Source: Guadua angustifolia
Taxonomy: Eukaryota > Streptophyta > Magnoliopsida > Poales > Poaceae
Assembly (NCBI GenBank): GCA_036346375.1
Contig: JAYEVE010001380.1
Span: forward strand, 62,001 to 126,000
Reading direction: 5' to 3'
DNA: 64,000 bases
Shown here in pieces: positions 24,187 through 37,253 of the stretch. The notes below the pieces were generated by a model. The model did no database searches. It had not been told where the DNA came from and was given only the letters and a program-made list of their open reading frames with translations. Both the position numbers and the translations under genes were made by a program. How positions within the stretch are numbered: position 1 is the first letter of the stretch; every line of letters starts with the position of its first letter.

Positions 24187-25299
24187 CTTTTTTGCAGGAA
24201 AGATATTGAGTTTTCTTCAACAACATGTATCTTTGCTTACGCAAGGCAGGCATGGATGATCAAAGCATTTTAGATGCTGTGAACAAGATTTGATTTAATG
24301 ACCCACAAGAAAGAAGGCATATATTCCAATTTGATACCGAAAGCGCTCAAATAATCGGCAGAACCATGTCCAACAAACACAAGAATTAAGTAATTCCAAT
24401 CCAACAAAGAAAAGAAAAGAAACATGAATCATAGTCACTGCATAATAGAGCACATCTTGATCCATAAGGCAGCAAACACACAACTCAAAGGATGCTACTA
24501 CAACTACGGTCGGACATGGCAATAGTAAACTATGTGACACCTCTACATGATGTAGTACAAGAATAATAGAAATATTTACCGAGCTGATTGCAATATTAAA
24601 CAAGAAACAACAAAGGCAGCTAAATATGAACCTATTGTTCAGCTGGCAAAGGGTACACGTCACCAAATATTGTAACGCGCGCATTTGACAATCCACTCCA
24701 TCAGTGTCATGGAATGATTAAAATGTCAAACAAATTAGACCAACAGAAAAGGTAAAAGGGTGTGTGTTGGTTGAAGTCTGAGAACTTCTATATTGCCAAC
24801 AAATTAGATTTTGTCTCTTCTAACAAAACTTAAGAAGTGCTGAATCGGATGAAATAATTGATTTTCTGGCGAAGGAAATACATATAAAAAGAACGTCTGA
24901 GGTATAGTTCTCACCTCCAACACAACGTCGGGATTTATTCGAGAAAGTACATGCAGACTTTGCATCTGTTTTGGTCATTCCAACCTAACGGTAGCACATG
25001 GGTTATATATGAATAAGTGCGATTTAGATTATGCACTTGTAGAATAGCAAACACCAGCAATTCCACAAAAGAGCGTAAACAATGTTTTAAAAAAAACTTG
25101 CACCACAGATTAAGAAAAGGCATTGGGTGGCATTATGAACAAGAATGGAGAAAACCAATTAAACACATTTTCACGTAGCTTACCTGATATGGGCAAAAGA
25201 ACAGCCTATTCATTTTAGCCAATTCGACTGTATCATAGTCATACAACAAGAGGCGTTCAATTCCACATGTAGTGAGCATCTCTGCAGCAACACTACCAA
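24187..25299 (-). pseudogene. UBA5: Captured UBA5 (UFM1-activating E1 enzyme) gene fragment
   Basis: Minus strand. The exon at 25299-25184 reads SVAAEMLTTCGIERL and LLYDYDTVELAKMNRLF, the ATP-binding core of UBA5, and ends at a good donor (CAG/GTAAGC). A GT-AG intron of 199 bp follows. Exon 24984-24915 reads VGMTKTDA, then, one base out of frame, INPDVVLE, and ends GAG/GTGAGA. Near 24250-24190, PALRKQRYMLLK resembles the conserved C-terminal stretch after the last Cys pair of UBA5. UBA5 activates the ubiquitin-like modifier UFM1. The middle exons with the catalytic Cys were not found. Exon-intron structure is kept, so capture was at the DNA level. Confidence 0.8.
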
Positions 25300-26224
25300 T
25301 GTAACACCCTGGAGCTCAAATGCGCCACGAATGCTACCAACACTCTAAACTATTAAGATCGGCTTAGAAACTAAGCCACGAAATTACAAAATTTGGCATG
25401 ACCTCTCTAGAAAGTAGGACATCCACTCGTGAGACAAAAACAAATGCAATTATATGATATCATTCTAACGGGTCCTTAGTTAACCAAACACACATCCCAT
25501 AAAATTAATAACTCCACCACATAAATTATTACGACGAGAACTTATTAAACATAACATAAACAACCTTTTACAAGAATTTTGCGCGAGCTAGTAAAACAGA
25601 ACTATAATTGATATGATGGCATGGTGATGATGCAAGCGTGAATGTGCTACTACCCCCATCCATGCATGCGGCTTCAAAATACCTACAAACATTAAATAAC
25701 AAGCGTGTGTTCAAACTCGACAAAGTACGAGAATAATAAACCCAATTTATTGCAAGTAAAACAAGAACTTAACCATAAGAGTAAGTAATGCGAATAAAAC
25801 AATATCCGGACAATAAGCATTCATACCCATTTTAAACAATAGCGAGAGCAAGTAATGCAAATAAAACAATATCCGGACAAAAAGCATTCATACCCATTTT
25901 AAAACAATAACTTGACTATATCAAAATTTCCGCAATCAAGTCATCAATTTGATAATAGACCCATTCCACGCCAAAGAAGCATTACTTATTCTAAACACTA
26001 CAAGAAACAATGAAAAATTCGTGGGTTTTTTTAAATTCGTGGGCCAAACAAAAACACACGAATTTATTATTCAAATAAATCGGTTTACAAAAAACCCGTA
26101 TTTAATTAAATTAAATGGGCCAAAAAATACCACAAATTTATCATTTAAATTAGTTGGTTTACGTAAATACCACAATTTAATTAAATTAAATGGGCAGCGT
26201 ATTACAATTTAATCTAGCTGTGCT

Positions 26225-26625
26225 AATTACCGGCCCCATGCGTATCCCTCTGTCTTTTGGCTTTTCGCGTCTCGGTGACCAGCCCGCCGTCTTCGCTCGT
26301 CGCCCGCGCCGCCGTCTTCCTTCGATCCGCCTCATGCGGCCGCCCTTCGCCCAGCCATACGCGCCCGTCGACCCGCCCTGCGCCATCGCCCGCGCCTCCT
26401 GCCCCGCCCGCCCATGCCCGCCCTCCCGGACCCCAGCGCCGCCGCCGTCGCATTGGCAGCGCCACCGCCCTCCCGACCCCGCGCGCCCTGCCCCGTCCCA
26501 TGACGGTGCCAAGCCGCCTCAAACCCATCTCTCCCCGTACCTCGCGGATCGAGGCCCGCCGACCGCCGACGGCGCTCTCTGTCAACCTCGGGTTGTCGTG
26601 ACCCTAGCTTAATTTGCAAGCTTGA
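26225..26625 (+). other. GC-rich, CpG-rich block in CACTA 2, possible captured 5' exon
   Basis: Several overlapping frames are open because of the base composition, and none shows a known domain. An exon-like end may be GATCTG/GTAAGAC at about 26625-26636 on the plus strand. It stands out sharply from the AT-rich interior, as grass first exons do. The source gene was not recognised. Confidence 0.3.
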
Positions 26626-28037
26626 TCTGGTAAGACGATCTTTACGTGAAATCTAAAAAGGGATGTTTTAATCGGTCTTGACATCATCTACCGTCTTGTA
26701 AAATTAATTTCATATCTTTGTCAGATCTCCCCATTGCCGGGAGGCACTCCTTGGCGCTTCTGTAGAAAGCGTCGTGACAAAGTTAGCATGAATGCACAGT
26801 AGCAGATAGTTTTAGGTTTAGTTTTGAACATGCTGTGTATGGTGTACCGACATTCATAAATGCATTTTTATGAGGCCAAGCCATCAAATAAGTCATTTAC
26901 TATTTACGCGCCTCTAGATCAAAAATCAAATAAATCTGTTTGGCCTTCTAGTTGTATTTGGAAAGTTAAATTATTTTCAACTTGAATGTTCTACCGTGAG
27001 AACTATGGTATGCAATACACATTATTCTGATCAAAAGTGGTCTGTGATTACGTGTGGTAAAAAATGTGCATGGCTCCTTGAAATAGACTTGTAAGAGGTA
27101 AAGCCTTTGCTTTAGTTTGAGATGGAAATAAATCTAGTACTATGTGTCATTCTACAACACATAACATAGCAGCTAGTAGCCTTGGGTTGTAGTAGTTATT
27201 GTCTTATTGAATTATCACTTTCTGCAATTCTGATGGTCAGTTATGAGATAAATACTATATTGATGCTAGCTCTGCACTAATATGTGAACTATCCTTTTTT
27301 TTAGTTTTCATGCATTTTGTAGCTCATGTTTATGCATGTCTTTTGCTTCAGGTGATAGTTAGAGATGAATAGGCTGCATTCAACCACTCACCACACTTGG
27401 GAGAACAGTAAGCTGTATTTTTAGATAAATGTACTTGCATCCACTATTTCGTAGGATAACATTTTTGAGCAAGTATTTTCATATAAGGCTTGTGCAAAAG
27501 ATGCTAAAGATAACGTGCACATGCCTGTGTTCATGTAATGTTTTATATGGAAAAGGCGTTCCTGTGTTCATCTAATATTTTATATGGAAAAGAAACCTTA
27601 TGGAATCTAGGTGCTACTGTTAGGAGCCCTCATGAGTTACATCTCAGCAATAAAGCAATAGTTTCATAGCTTTGATCCGGTGGCGTACTTGTTTTTTTGC
27701 GTTATCTTACATCTGTAGTGGAACCAGTCAATATCTTTATACCTTGCTTCAATTGATTAAGTGATTGTATGAAGTAGGTTGGTGAACAAAGCTCCATATG
27801 GTAATGCAAAATCATCTGAAGGCATGGAAGCATCGGGATGTTAGTAGCTGCGAGAGGGCAAGGCCCGATGACCCAAAGACAGCCGTGAACCAAGCAAGTT
27901 CGAATGGTGAAGGTGGCGTTTTGGAGGAAGGGATGTGTTAGCGATGTCGCATCTCGGACCCTTACTAATAATCGGCCGTTGGATGTGTGATTGATTATGT
28001 AAGGATCGCTAGAATGTCTTATTTTGGTTTGCGAGAT

Positions 28038-28038
<1 letters not shown>

Positions 28039-28088
<50 letters not shown>
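28039..28088. repeat. (TA)n microsatellite
   Basis: Uninterrupted TA dinucleotides for about 50 bp. Confidence 0.98.
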
Positions 28089-28089
<1 letters not shown>

Positions 28090-28101
28090 CTGCAAATATT
28101 T

Positions 28102-28210
28102 TTTGTCTCTGAGTGGATGTCCTATTTACTAGAGAGGTCATGCGAAATTTTGTATATTTTGGTGACTTAGTTTTTGTTGAATTGTGATCCAAATTGAGAA
28201 GAAGGCTAAC
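28102..28210 (+). repeat. Direct repeat, copy 1 of a ~108-bp unit
   Basis: From GAGTGGATG to GAAGAAGGCTAAC, nearly identical to 31052-31151 (few differences in about 100 bases). Both copies lie within CACTA 2. Confidence 0.9.
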
Positions 28211-29054
28211 TTGTCGGAGCGGAGGCGGAGGCAAATCTCGTAGTTGTGGCTGCTCTCTCTCGGCAAGTGGTGCATTCTTGTGTGAAAGCTTATGTTCTTC
28301 CATTGCAATAATCTGAGTTTGCTCGATACTATCCAAAACTATCACATTGGATGATTTATCGGCAGTTCATGTTAAACAGATTGATGATGAACCTTGTAGG
28401 GTAATTCTCTCCTTCCTTTCCAATATTTGGTCTTACTCTTTGGAATGTAATATTCATAATAAATGTAATATTTGTATTTTGAAAAAATAATTAATGTTCA
28501 TGTTATTTCTTGAGATCAAATCTGGGTTGGAGTTGTGTCTGTGGGCCCATCGGGACATGCACTTAATTCTTCTTACGGACACGTGAGACTCTAAAATACA
28601 AACAAGAATTGGGAATTGCTATAGGTAGGCAATTGGCTAACGATATCTGAGATGTTTGTATTCGAAATACCTCTGCTTTGTATCGTCTGATTTGTATGCT
28701 TGTTTTGCGATTAATTTTGCCGTATTGTGCGGATGGACTCCTTGTTTTCTTTCCTTCATATTCTATGATGGACAAGTGTATCATTCTTTGGAAAAATTCG
28801 GTATGGCTAATTTTCACGAGGTCTTCCAATCATTTGATTTGAGGTATTTGGAGTTGAGCATTTTAAATCTCTTACGAGAACCATGCTGATTCGGTGGATG
28901 GGAACACAATTTAGCGAGAATCTGCAAGCACAAGCGACAGATTATAGAGCCTGGCGGTCATCAAACTTTCCAAATGCAATTGAGGTTATGAAATATTTTA
29001 CTTGTTGCCACTTGAGGTTTTAAGTTTAAACACTTCATTTGCTCACATAAGCTG

Positions 29055-30494
29055 CCTCGATAGGATTTTGTACAAATGAAGGCCCAATTTCAACATTGTC
29101 AAGCAATGTGTTGTTAGGAAAGGCCAACCCCTTCCGGTGTTAAGATCATTACTCTGCGTAGGAGCAATGGTTTTAATTTGGATCGTTTTATGTGGATGAG
29201 AATGAATTGCCTCCTGGTACCTCAACACAAATCGGTAGTTTTCAGGTATGCTATTAACTCTGTTGATTGATAAAAGATGATCACATCATAGCCGTTTGCT
29301 CGGATATGCATTACTGTTTGATCTATGTTTAAGATGGTGTTATCTCTATGTGTACATAATATATCTTCACAAGATCGTAGTGTTTTATTTCGTGGCACCA
29401 TTGTTTACGTAGATATTTGGATGTCTCCTTTCCTCAATTATGATGATCATAAATAACTTTTTATGTGTTACTGTTGGCTTGGCACATCATCTAATGAATC
29501 ATATCATGTAGGGCCTTGTTGTGGCCACTTCATTTGTGCTTTATCATACAATGCACAGAACACCTAGAATGGACAAGCAATCTTGTGAAACCATAATATA
29601 TGAGTATGAGAGTGATTCAATTTGTAGCATGTCTAATTCACATGTGCTCAAGTTAGTATGCTGTCACCCATTGTAAAATGTGAATGATGGTCCTTTCACA
29701 AAACAACAAGACAATTGAAAGCAGTAGGATTTTTAAGATATATCATAGTTCACAAATTGACATTCTTGGAAGCTAACCTTGCAACTTCATGTTGTAGAGC
29801 TTGCGACATGTATTTACAACAAAGAAGTATTGTGGCGTGGCTCAACAATAAGTCTTGTGATGCTTATTTCTAAGTACTTCTCAACAGTTTTGCAGTCATT
29901 ATTGTTGAATTCGGGCATCATATTCAAAACTATCATCATATTCACGATGCTTAGTTCGGATCATCATTTTCAAAAGCATTCGATCAAGCTGTTGTATTCC
30001 TAGCTTCTAATTGGAAAGTGCCTTTTAATTAGCCTTAGTGTGCTCAAATATCGGTGTTGTACTCTTCTCACAAATTTTTCACGGAACTCGGGATCCACAG
30101 ATTTGAGCCATAACTTTAATGATGGTAGCTCCATATGATTCTTCAATACATAATTTGGTCCATTTGGTTCATGTTTTAGTGATGTTAGCATAGATTTGCC
30201 TCTTGCACTAACATAATAATTGATACATTGTTGTATACCTTGTTTTCGAAAGTTATTATTCTTGCTAACCATATTTGTCTATTTGAAGCGTGGCACAAAA
30301 TCATCTTGCCATTAATTGAATGAAGTTACTTTTCTTGTTGAAATAATGAACTTTTGATGTGTTACAAAATTACTTCTAATTCTTTTAAGTATCATCATTG
30401 CAGATTGGCCCTTTCCAAGCACATCTTGAAAAGTCTAAAGTCAAAATAAGAATTCGTTTAAATCTCCATGGACTCATTTAGTGGAATCAGCTCT
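29055..30494 (+). pseudogene. Captured HSP110-type (HSP70-14/15/16 group) chaperone gene fragment
   Basis: Plus strand. A first piece (about 29055-29245) reads SIGFCTNEGPISTLSSN, then in shifted frames ITLRRSNGFNLD and VDENELPPGTSTQIG. It ends at a donor (TTTTCAG/GTATGC). After an intron of about 1.16 kb, exon 30404-30494 reads IGPFQAHLEKSKVKIRIRL, then NLHGL, with a one-base loss before VESA, and ends at a perfect donor (CT/GTAAGT). This is the substrate-binding beta-sandwich region of plant Hsp110 proteins, cytosolic nucleotide-exchange factors of Hsp70. The ATPase domain and the C-terminus were not found. Frameshifts show it is decayed. Confidence 0.75.
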
Positions 30495-31051
30495 GTAAGT
30501 GTCAACTTTCGGAGTTCTTGCCGACTTTTAATTACAAGTTGTAGTTAATGTAACTTCTAACTTTTAAACTATATGTTCTTATTTTCACTCTATCAAATAT
30601 GGTAGCGTGAGTTCTTTGTATGAGTATCATTGGCGTTCTTTCTTGTAATAGGCGATAGCGTGGTTTAGTGACTAGCAAGCATACAACCTTTGCTTGTAAT
30701 TTGTCCCTCTTGGTTGGGCATAGCTATGTCATTTAAGTATTTAAGATGCTGAATTCTGTGAGACCCTTGTGTTTTACCATATTATCTTGCCCAAACCTTT
30801 GAGCATACTTTGTAAGAATATCTTTCTTTTTACATTACTGACTTCCTCCTAGAACTATTGTTATCCGACCATCAATGATAAAAATAAAACTGATCCAAAA
30901 TTATCGGCACTCGGTCCTTCAACTCTTTGGAAATAGTTTCTACAATGTATGCCAAGAAACTTTGAGTTGCATTGTTGGATTTAGGTATTAGAGCATACTT
31001 AGTTACTTACACATTTGACCACTTGGATCGCAAAAATTTTTTTGTTTCTTG

Positions 31052-31151
31052 AGTGGATGACCTATTTACTAGAGAGGTCATGCGAAATTTTGTATATTTT
31101 GGTGACTTAGTTTTTGTTGAATTGTGATCCAAATTCAGAAGAAGGCTAACT
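31052..31151 (+). repeat. Direct repeat, copy 2 of the ~108-bp unit
   Basis: See 28102-28210. In both copies the repeat is followed by a short GC-rich GGCGGAGG stretch, so the duplicated unit may be somewhat longer. Confidence 0.9.
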
Positions 31152-31237
31152 TCTTTCGGGCGGCGGCGGAGGTTCTTCGGGAGGCTTAGAAGTCTTGAAG
31201 CGAGCGCCCTGCAATCTGAATCGTTGTTATTTTTGGA

Positions 31238-31303
31238 TACATATGTAGAAATGGGCGGATTGCTCTCTGCTGGTACATATGTAGAAATGGGCGGATTGCT
31301 CTA
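31238..31303. repeat. Tandem duplication of a 36-bp unit
   Basis: TACATATGTAGAAATGGGCG continues in two adjacent copies, with only a few bases between them. Confidence 0.9.
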
Positions 31304-31838
31304 TCTTTGGCTACAATTTTTTGTATGAATGATGACTAAATTCATGAGCCATTTAAAACCCACAATTTAGCGATTAAATTGTGGTTTTTTTCTACCAATT
31401 TAGCTCATTAAATTCGTGGGTTTTCAACCACAATTTAAGCTGTTAAAATTTAGCTGTTAAATTCATGGGTTTTTCATACCACAATTTAAGCTGATTAAAT
31501 TAATTGGGTTTTTCAATAACCACGAATTTAATTTAAATTCGTGAGGTACTACAATTTAATTTAAATTCGTGGGTACTACTAATTAATTGATTAATTTAAA
31601 TCGAGTTAAATTCGTGAACTAAATTGACGGTTTGCTTGCAATTTACCTTAAATTGTGGGTTTTAGCCTAAATTAGTGGGTTTTGGCCCACGAATTTTTCC
31701 TATTTCTTGTAGTGAAATCACAACACCTCCGACTCAACTACCCCTTCTTGCAACTCAAATCATTTTCATCAATTTCATTTGAGTTCAAAACTCGACTTCA
31801 CTCATGATAATCATACAACATACTTAACAAGGCAAAAG

Positions 31839-34689
31839 TGTAACACCGGCTCCTTGAGCGCGAATACTAAACACCCTAAAACAAACAAAATTTAATGGCA
31901 GCACCTCCCTGAATTAAGGACATCCACTCGTGAGACAAAAGAGCATAAATTGCATATTAGCATATATATAGAACATTCCATATCCAAAGGAACTACAATT
32001 ACCACCATCCATCATAATTTCATTCCAAGCACAACCGGACTCACGATAAAAAAGCAACCCTTTCCCAAATACTTACCAAACTTCACCAAGGCGGCGGTTG
32101 AGCATGACTAAGATCAACACGATAGCGGCGACCGGATATAAATTATTACACTTAGCTCGGATCACAAAAATTGCAAAGCGACAACCAAGTAAAACCTAAA
32201 CCACTAGTTCGGGGTAGTTAATTAGGTTAAGGTGATGTGCCACAAGTGCTTGCTACTCCGTCGCTTGGTATCTCGGGAAAAAAATACCTGAAAGAAAGAA
32301 AAAAAAACCACAACAGGGGGTGAGTCGAAGACTCAGCAAAGTGCAATCAAGTATGAAAAGTAATAAATTCAACTAGAATACAAGTACTTCAAGACGTAAA
32401 GTAACAGTTCCTTTAATTGACATCCATAATAAAAGAAGTAGTTTGAATTTAAATAAATCCAAAACGCAGGAACACAATTTCTTCACTATTAAACATAACC
32501 ATTACTTAATTGAAATCATCCAGTAAAAGAAGCAGTAACTAGTCCCACTTACTACCTCCAACTCGAAAACGTAACTAAACATTCCAGGATGAGTCCACGA
32601 CTCAATCCTCAATCTGTCATTTCCATTCTCATCAATTAACATTTATCAATTGCAACACATAATGCAATGCAATGCTTTTATCGTTCATGCTCAAAATGCA
32701 ACCTTTTAGCCTATCTGGGGTATAGTGAGTGCCCACCGTCTTGTGCACCCTCAATCCCAACCATCCGTGGCGGGGCCTACTCTTCTTGATTCGCTCCCAT
32801 CCGTGGGTGGGACTACGAGTAGGACTTTTGTACTCACTACGGGTGAGTCTGAGGCCCACATCAACATGGGTCGCCTCTTACGTAATGAATGCGCCAAAAT
32901 ATGCAAATGATATGAATGATCTACCCGTTTCATCCTATTTCAACTCCACATTGGTCATAGACATGTTTATAAGCACAGTCAACCCGAATATAAACACACA
33001 TTAACATTTAATCGCATTCATCACTTTATTACGTGCATCAACATAACCATACTCAATCGCACAATTAAATAGCATAATGCAATAAATGGGAATTGAATAA
33101 ATAACTTACCAATTTGCTAACATTCATCCATCCTCATCACCATACTAAGAACAACTTCTAGATATGCTATTAAACATAACCACATCATTAGAATTTTTCA
33201 TAATCTTATCGCAAACAAAACATTTAACACCCTAATAACGCTCTAGGGGATGCACTTGCCTTTTACCAACGGAAAATGGAGTGGCATTTGGAAGCTTAGC
33301 GTTCGCATGACTTCCCAGGATTAAAGAAAGCCTGAATTTAGAACACATACACATAATATAACTTATGACAACAAACCACATAAATGAAATCTCTAGAACT
33401 AGTGCCATTTAATCTCAGGAAGATGCAACACGAAAACATATGCATTGATCCTAGATTTCAATAGCATCAGAGCATGAGGAAATATCATTCCACCAAGGCA
33501 CAAAGAGTAACCCTCCCAACCTTATCACCTACATTTGGCTTGCCGATCAGACCCTAACGCCTCATTTCAGAATCCCATACAATCAATACTCACTTGACCT
33601 CTCAAAGAACAATGAAAGCTTAATTGAACTAAACAAATGAGAACTATGTGTATAGCACATGTCAAACTAAAATAATGGGCATGTGGCATTGTCATCATTG
33701 TAAGGGGAGCATACAAATGGCCTGGAATGATAGCTACTTGCATCAATATTTTTAGCTCGCAAGAAAAGCCTATGAATTGCACCTGATCTCATTAGAGCAA
33801 AATTTAACACCACAAAGCATCATTCTACAGAAGTGTTATTTAATCTACAAATGGCATCTAGAAAGGATGATATGTTCAAATGGTATATATATCACATTTA
33901 GAATTATGTTGATTCATCGGGAAAAGGTAATGAAACATGAGTTATACATCCCTGCATCAACCACCCAGTCATGGAGATGGAGAGAAGCTAACATGCCTAG
34001 CCATCAGTTCAACAATTGTTAAAATTCTAGTTCGACATAATTTAAGAAATGCATCGATGCTCGCATTTCCAAGCCCATCCCTCAACCTTGCGCACTTAAC
34101 TCACCGCAATACCATGACCTAAACCTTCTAGGCATTTCATCAAGCACCTAATCATGCAAGCAAATAAACCCCCAAAATTTTATACCTTTTCTCTTCTGGT
34201 TGGGGAAGAAGGCCAAAGGGAGGAGTAGCCTTGGCCGAGCCAGTGGGCGACTCAGTGGAGAGGACGGGCGTCGGCAGGCGTGAGGCAGGCGTGTGGCCGA
34301 GGCGCTAAGGGCTAGAGGCGGGGAGGCCATATTTGGGGAAGCGCTGGGGAAGGGTGGAGGCGAGCTCAGCGAGGCTGTGGTGGAAGCCCATGGTGGCGCC
34401 AGACACGAGGAGGCACGAGGAGGCGGCAGGCGTCTGGCGCGAGGATCGAGGACGGCGCTGGCGCGAGGAGGCGGGGAGTTGGTGGGCGACCTGGCAGGCG
34501 CAGGCGCATGACCATCCATGGGGAGAAAGAAGCGCCTGACTCCTCTGGATGAGTTGGCCAGAGAGGAATCGGGAAGGAAGTAAGCATGCGGCTGAGGAAG
34601 AAATATCTAGCAAGGAGAAATGATAGCCACACAAAGGAAGGATAGATAAGGTTAGGTGAAAAGAAAATAAAGAAATTTGCGGTATTACA
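31839..34689. mobile_element. Inner solo LTR-like unit, 2851 bp, same family as the outer one
   Basis: Starts TGTAACACCGG and ends GCGGTATTACA. It shares with the outer unit, in the same order: GGACATCCACTCGTGAGACAAAA, GAGTCCACGACTCA, GGACTTTxGTxxTCACTAC, and the GGAxAATGGAGTGGC and CATTTCATCAA words. Flanks (AAAAG left, CAAAT right) do not give a clean duplication. Insertion into the outer unit is inferred from the colinear order of the flanking pieces. Confidence 0.6.
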
Positions 34690-35111
34690 CAAATGCGCTA
34701 ATTCATCAAATTCAATTCAATCCCCCCTTTTTGGGTTGAGTCCACGACTCACCCTTCAATTACCATAATCACAATCCATATGACACCATTTACCCCAACA
34801 CTCATTATTAACGATGCAATGCACATGAATGCTCATTGCCATGCATGTCTGAGATGCCGAGTGCCCACCCGTCAGTGTGCACCCTCACGTCCCTTCCATC
34901 CCGTAGATGGAAGGTGCTTACTCTTACTGTCTCGCTCCCATTCACCTCGATGAATGGGACTACGAGGTAGGACTTTCGTGTTCACTACGTGTGAACACAG
35001 AGACCCGCATCAGCATGGGTTGCCTCTTCCATTATGTATGCACAAATGCAATTTTCATAAATGAGATGCAACTTTTCAATCAATGCCAACACTAACATAC
35101 CATAACCACGT

Positions 35112-35343
35112 ACATACACATAGCCAAAATTCTCACATTCATAACCATAAACACACACAGACATAAACATAGCCCACTTTCTCACATTCATAACCATAAA
35201 CACACACAGACATAAACATAGCCCAATTTCTCACATTCATAACCATAAACACACACATGCATAAACATAGCCCAATTTCTCACATTCATAACCATAAACA
35301 CACAGAGACATAAACATAGCCCAATTTCTCACATTCATAACCA
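35112..35343. repeat. 50-bp tandem repeat, about 4.5 copies
   Basis: ACATAAACATAGCCCAATTT continuing to CACATTCATAACCATAAACA, repeated with one to three changes per copy, inside the outer solo LTR. Confidence 0.95.
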
Positions 35344-37253
35344 TCTAATCTATTAGACACACTCAATTCCATTTCCCAAATGGGGCACAATTAAATCACA
35401 GTATCCACGTACCTCATACTCTCTACTCCTTTGCAATGTCAACAAAGGTCGAGAAAACTCACGGGATTAAGGCTTACTAACAACCACTCGAATCAATAGC
35501 TATTCCCGTCCTCGAAGGGCGTTCACCAATATAACTCAAACTTTCCACAATCAATAGAAATTAGCCATGAATAGATAAATAACAACGAACAACTCATTTA
35601 TGCACACAACTCGATGTACTTGCCTTAACCAAGCGGAGAATGGAGTGGCTTGCGGTTGAGGCCACTCTAACAGAACCATCTCTGCAAATAAACAATACTC
35701 ATACCACTTAAATTTATGCACAAATTAGTATTTCTTGTAAACTAAACCTTATCTTACGAATAATAATTACAAGGGCTCATACACAAATAACACATACATT
35801 ATATATTTGAGACCATAATAAACAACGGCACACAAAATCTTCGAGAATCTATCTTGGTATACATAAGTAGTTAGTAAGCATCATTAACAATTCCACATAT
35901 ACAATACATGTACAACTCATTTTATTAACCAAGAGTTGGCAATCAATACTTCATGAACACTTATCATGATCTCTATACACAAGCAATGATAACACAACAA
36001 CAAGCTTACTCATAATAAACAAGGAGCAAAAGGGTAGTACAAAATATAGAACTTAATCAAATCCTTGCATGTAACACTCTGTGATTATAATTCTACAAGA
36101 TCTGTTGACTCCTCCTTTGAACCCAAACATAAGCGAGTATGAGTATATAGGTCAGCGATCGATCTCGATAAGCATAAGCCCTTACATCTCCCCATTAGCG
36201 TAAATCTTGAGAATGACTAGCATGCATTGTAGATATGTCAAACATTCACAACATTGCTTTAGCGAGAGGATAAAGAACTACTACATCTTGCCAACCAATT
36301 CATAGTGTTCACATCTCAAACTATAGTCTCTAGCGAAATTCAACCATATCAATGCATATAAGATCATCCAGATTGCACACATATACATATAGACATATAT
36401 AAGTGCATAATTATCCTCATGAATACAAGAGCACATATTAATTTCCAAGTCATGCCATTAGAACACGGAGATCCGATTACTCGATGGCTTCATACAGTCG
36501 AACACAAAACTAGGATTCATGCTAGTGCTTGTGATTCTTGCATAGTAAAAAGAAAAGGGAGGGTTTTTCGTGTAACACCCTCACACCAAATCAACACACA
36601 CATGGCATGCACAACCATTTCAACTCATTAAAACCTAGCTAGACATTTCATCAAACACCCTTCATGCAAGCTAATTTAATCCCCAAAACCTAGGGTTTTA
36701 CCTCACAACTTTCTCATGGAGGAAAGAAGGAGGTGGGGAAGGGCTACCAGGCCGGTGCTGGCATTTGCTCACTAGTGGAGATCTTGCTTCTAGCTATTGC
36801 CGTCAATGAGAAGGGTGGAGAGGCGCCCGGCGGAGGAACACTCATGGCAGGAAGGAGCTAGGTGCGGAGGAGAGGCGCCGGCCATGAAGAGCTGGCGCCA
36901 GCAGGAATCGCCGAGGCAGACACCAAGAGGAAGAAATCGCCAGGGGAGAGGCCAGCAGGAGATCGCCAGGGGCGGCACCAGGTTGGAGTTGGGGGAGAAA
37001 AAGAAACCAGAGGCGCAGGAGCTTGGTTCGACTAGGAGCAAGCCACGGGAACTTCAGGTAAGTGGATAAGTGGGGAGCCAAAACTAAACACCCAGAAAAA
37101 AACCTCCTTGCAAAAACATATGGTGATTAGGAACATTTTAATTACAATTCTACAAAAGCTTGACAATAATTCTTTTCTTTCACGAAATAATTTCGGAATA
37201 AAAAAAGAAAACATAACCGGGCAAAACCTTTACCAAAGCTTTGCAGTATTACA

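Larger units (their letters stand above)
25996..31714. mobile_element. CACTA transposon 2, 5719 bp, non-autonomous
   Basis: TIR CACTACAAGAAA on both ends (the right end reads TTTCTTGTAGTG), flanked by the 3-bp duplication AAA (25993-25995, 31715-31717). Subterminal regions share AAAATTCGTGGG and CACAATTTAA words in both orientations (25996-26200 and 31340-31714). The interior has a GC-rich exon-like block, a TA microsatellite, a direct duplication and HSP110 exons, but no transposase. It is inserted in the outer solo LTR. Confidence 0.9.
25300..37253. mobile_element. Outer solo LTR (Gypsy-type, ~3.4 kb without inserts)
   Basis: Ends TGTAACACC ... GTATTACA with a perfect 5-bp duplication ACCAA (25295-25299, 37254-37258). 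Removing it restores the UBA5 reading frame (GIGGVG / SVAAEM), which proves the boundaries. The parts are 25300-25995, 31718-31838 and 34690-37253. It contains no internal coding region, so I read it as a solo LTR. Long LTRs with TGTAACACC...GGTGTTACA-like ends are typical of Tekay-type Gypsy elements. Orientation is unclear. Confidence 0.75.

Noticed and set aside
26190..26619. Several overlapping ORFs on both strands
   Set aside because: All open because of high GC content; none can be preferred, so only a GC-rich block is reported.
31834..34694. Target-site duplication for the inner solo LTR
   Set aside because: The flanks AAAAG and CAAAT do not match; only the colinear order of the outer unit supports the insertion.
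36569..36580. TGTAACACCCTC as another LTR start
   Set aside because: The surrounding sequence aligns colinearly with the inner solo unit (about 34070-34200), so it is internal.
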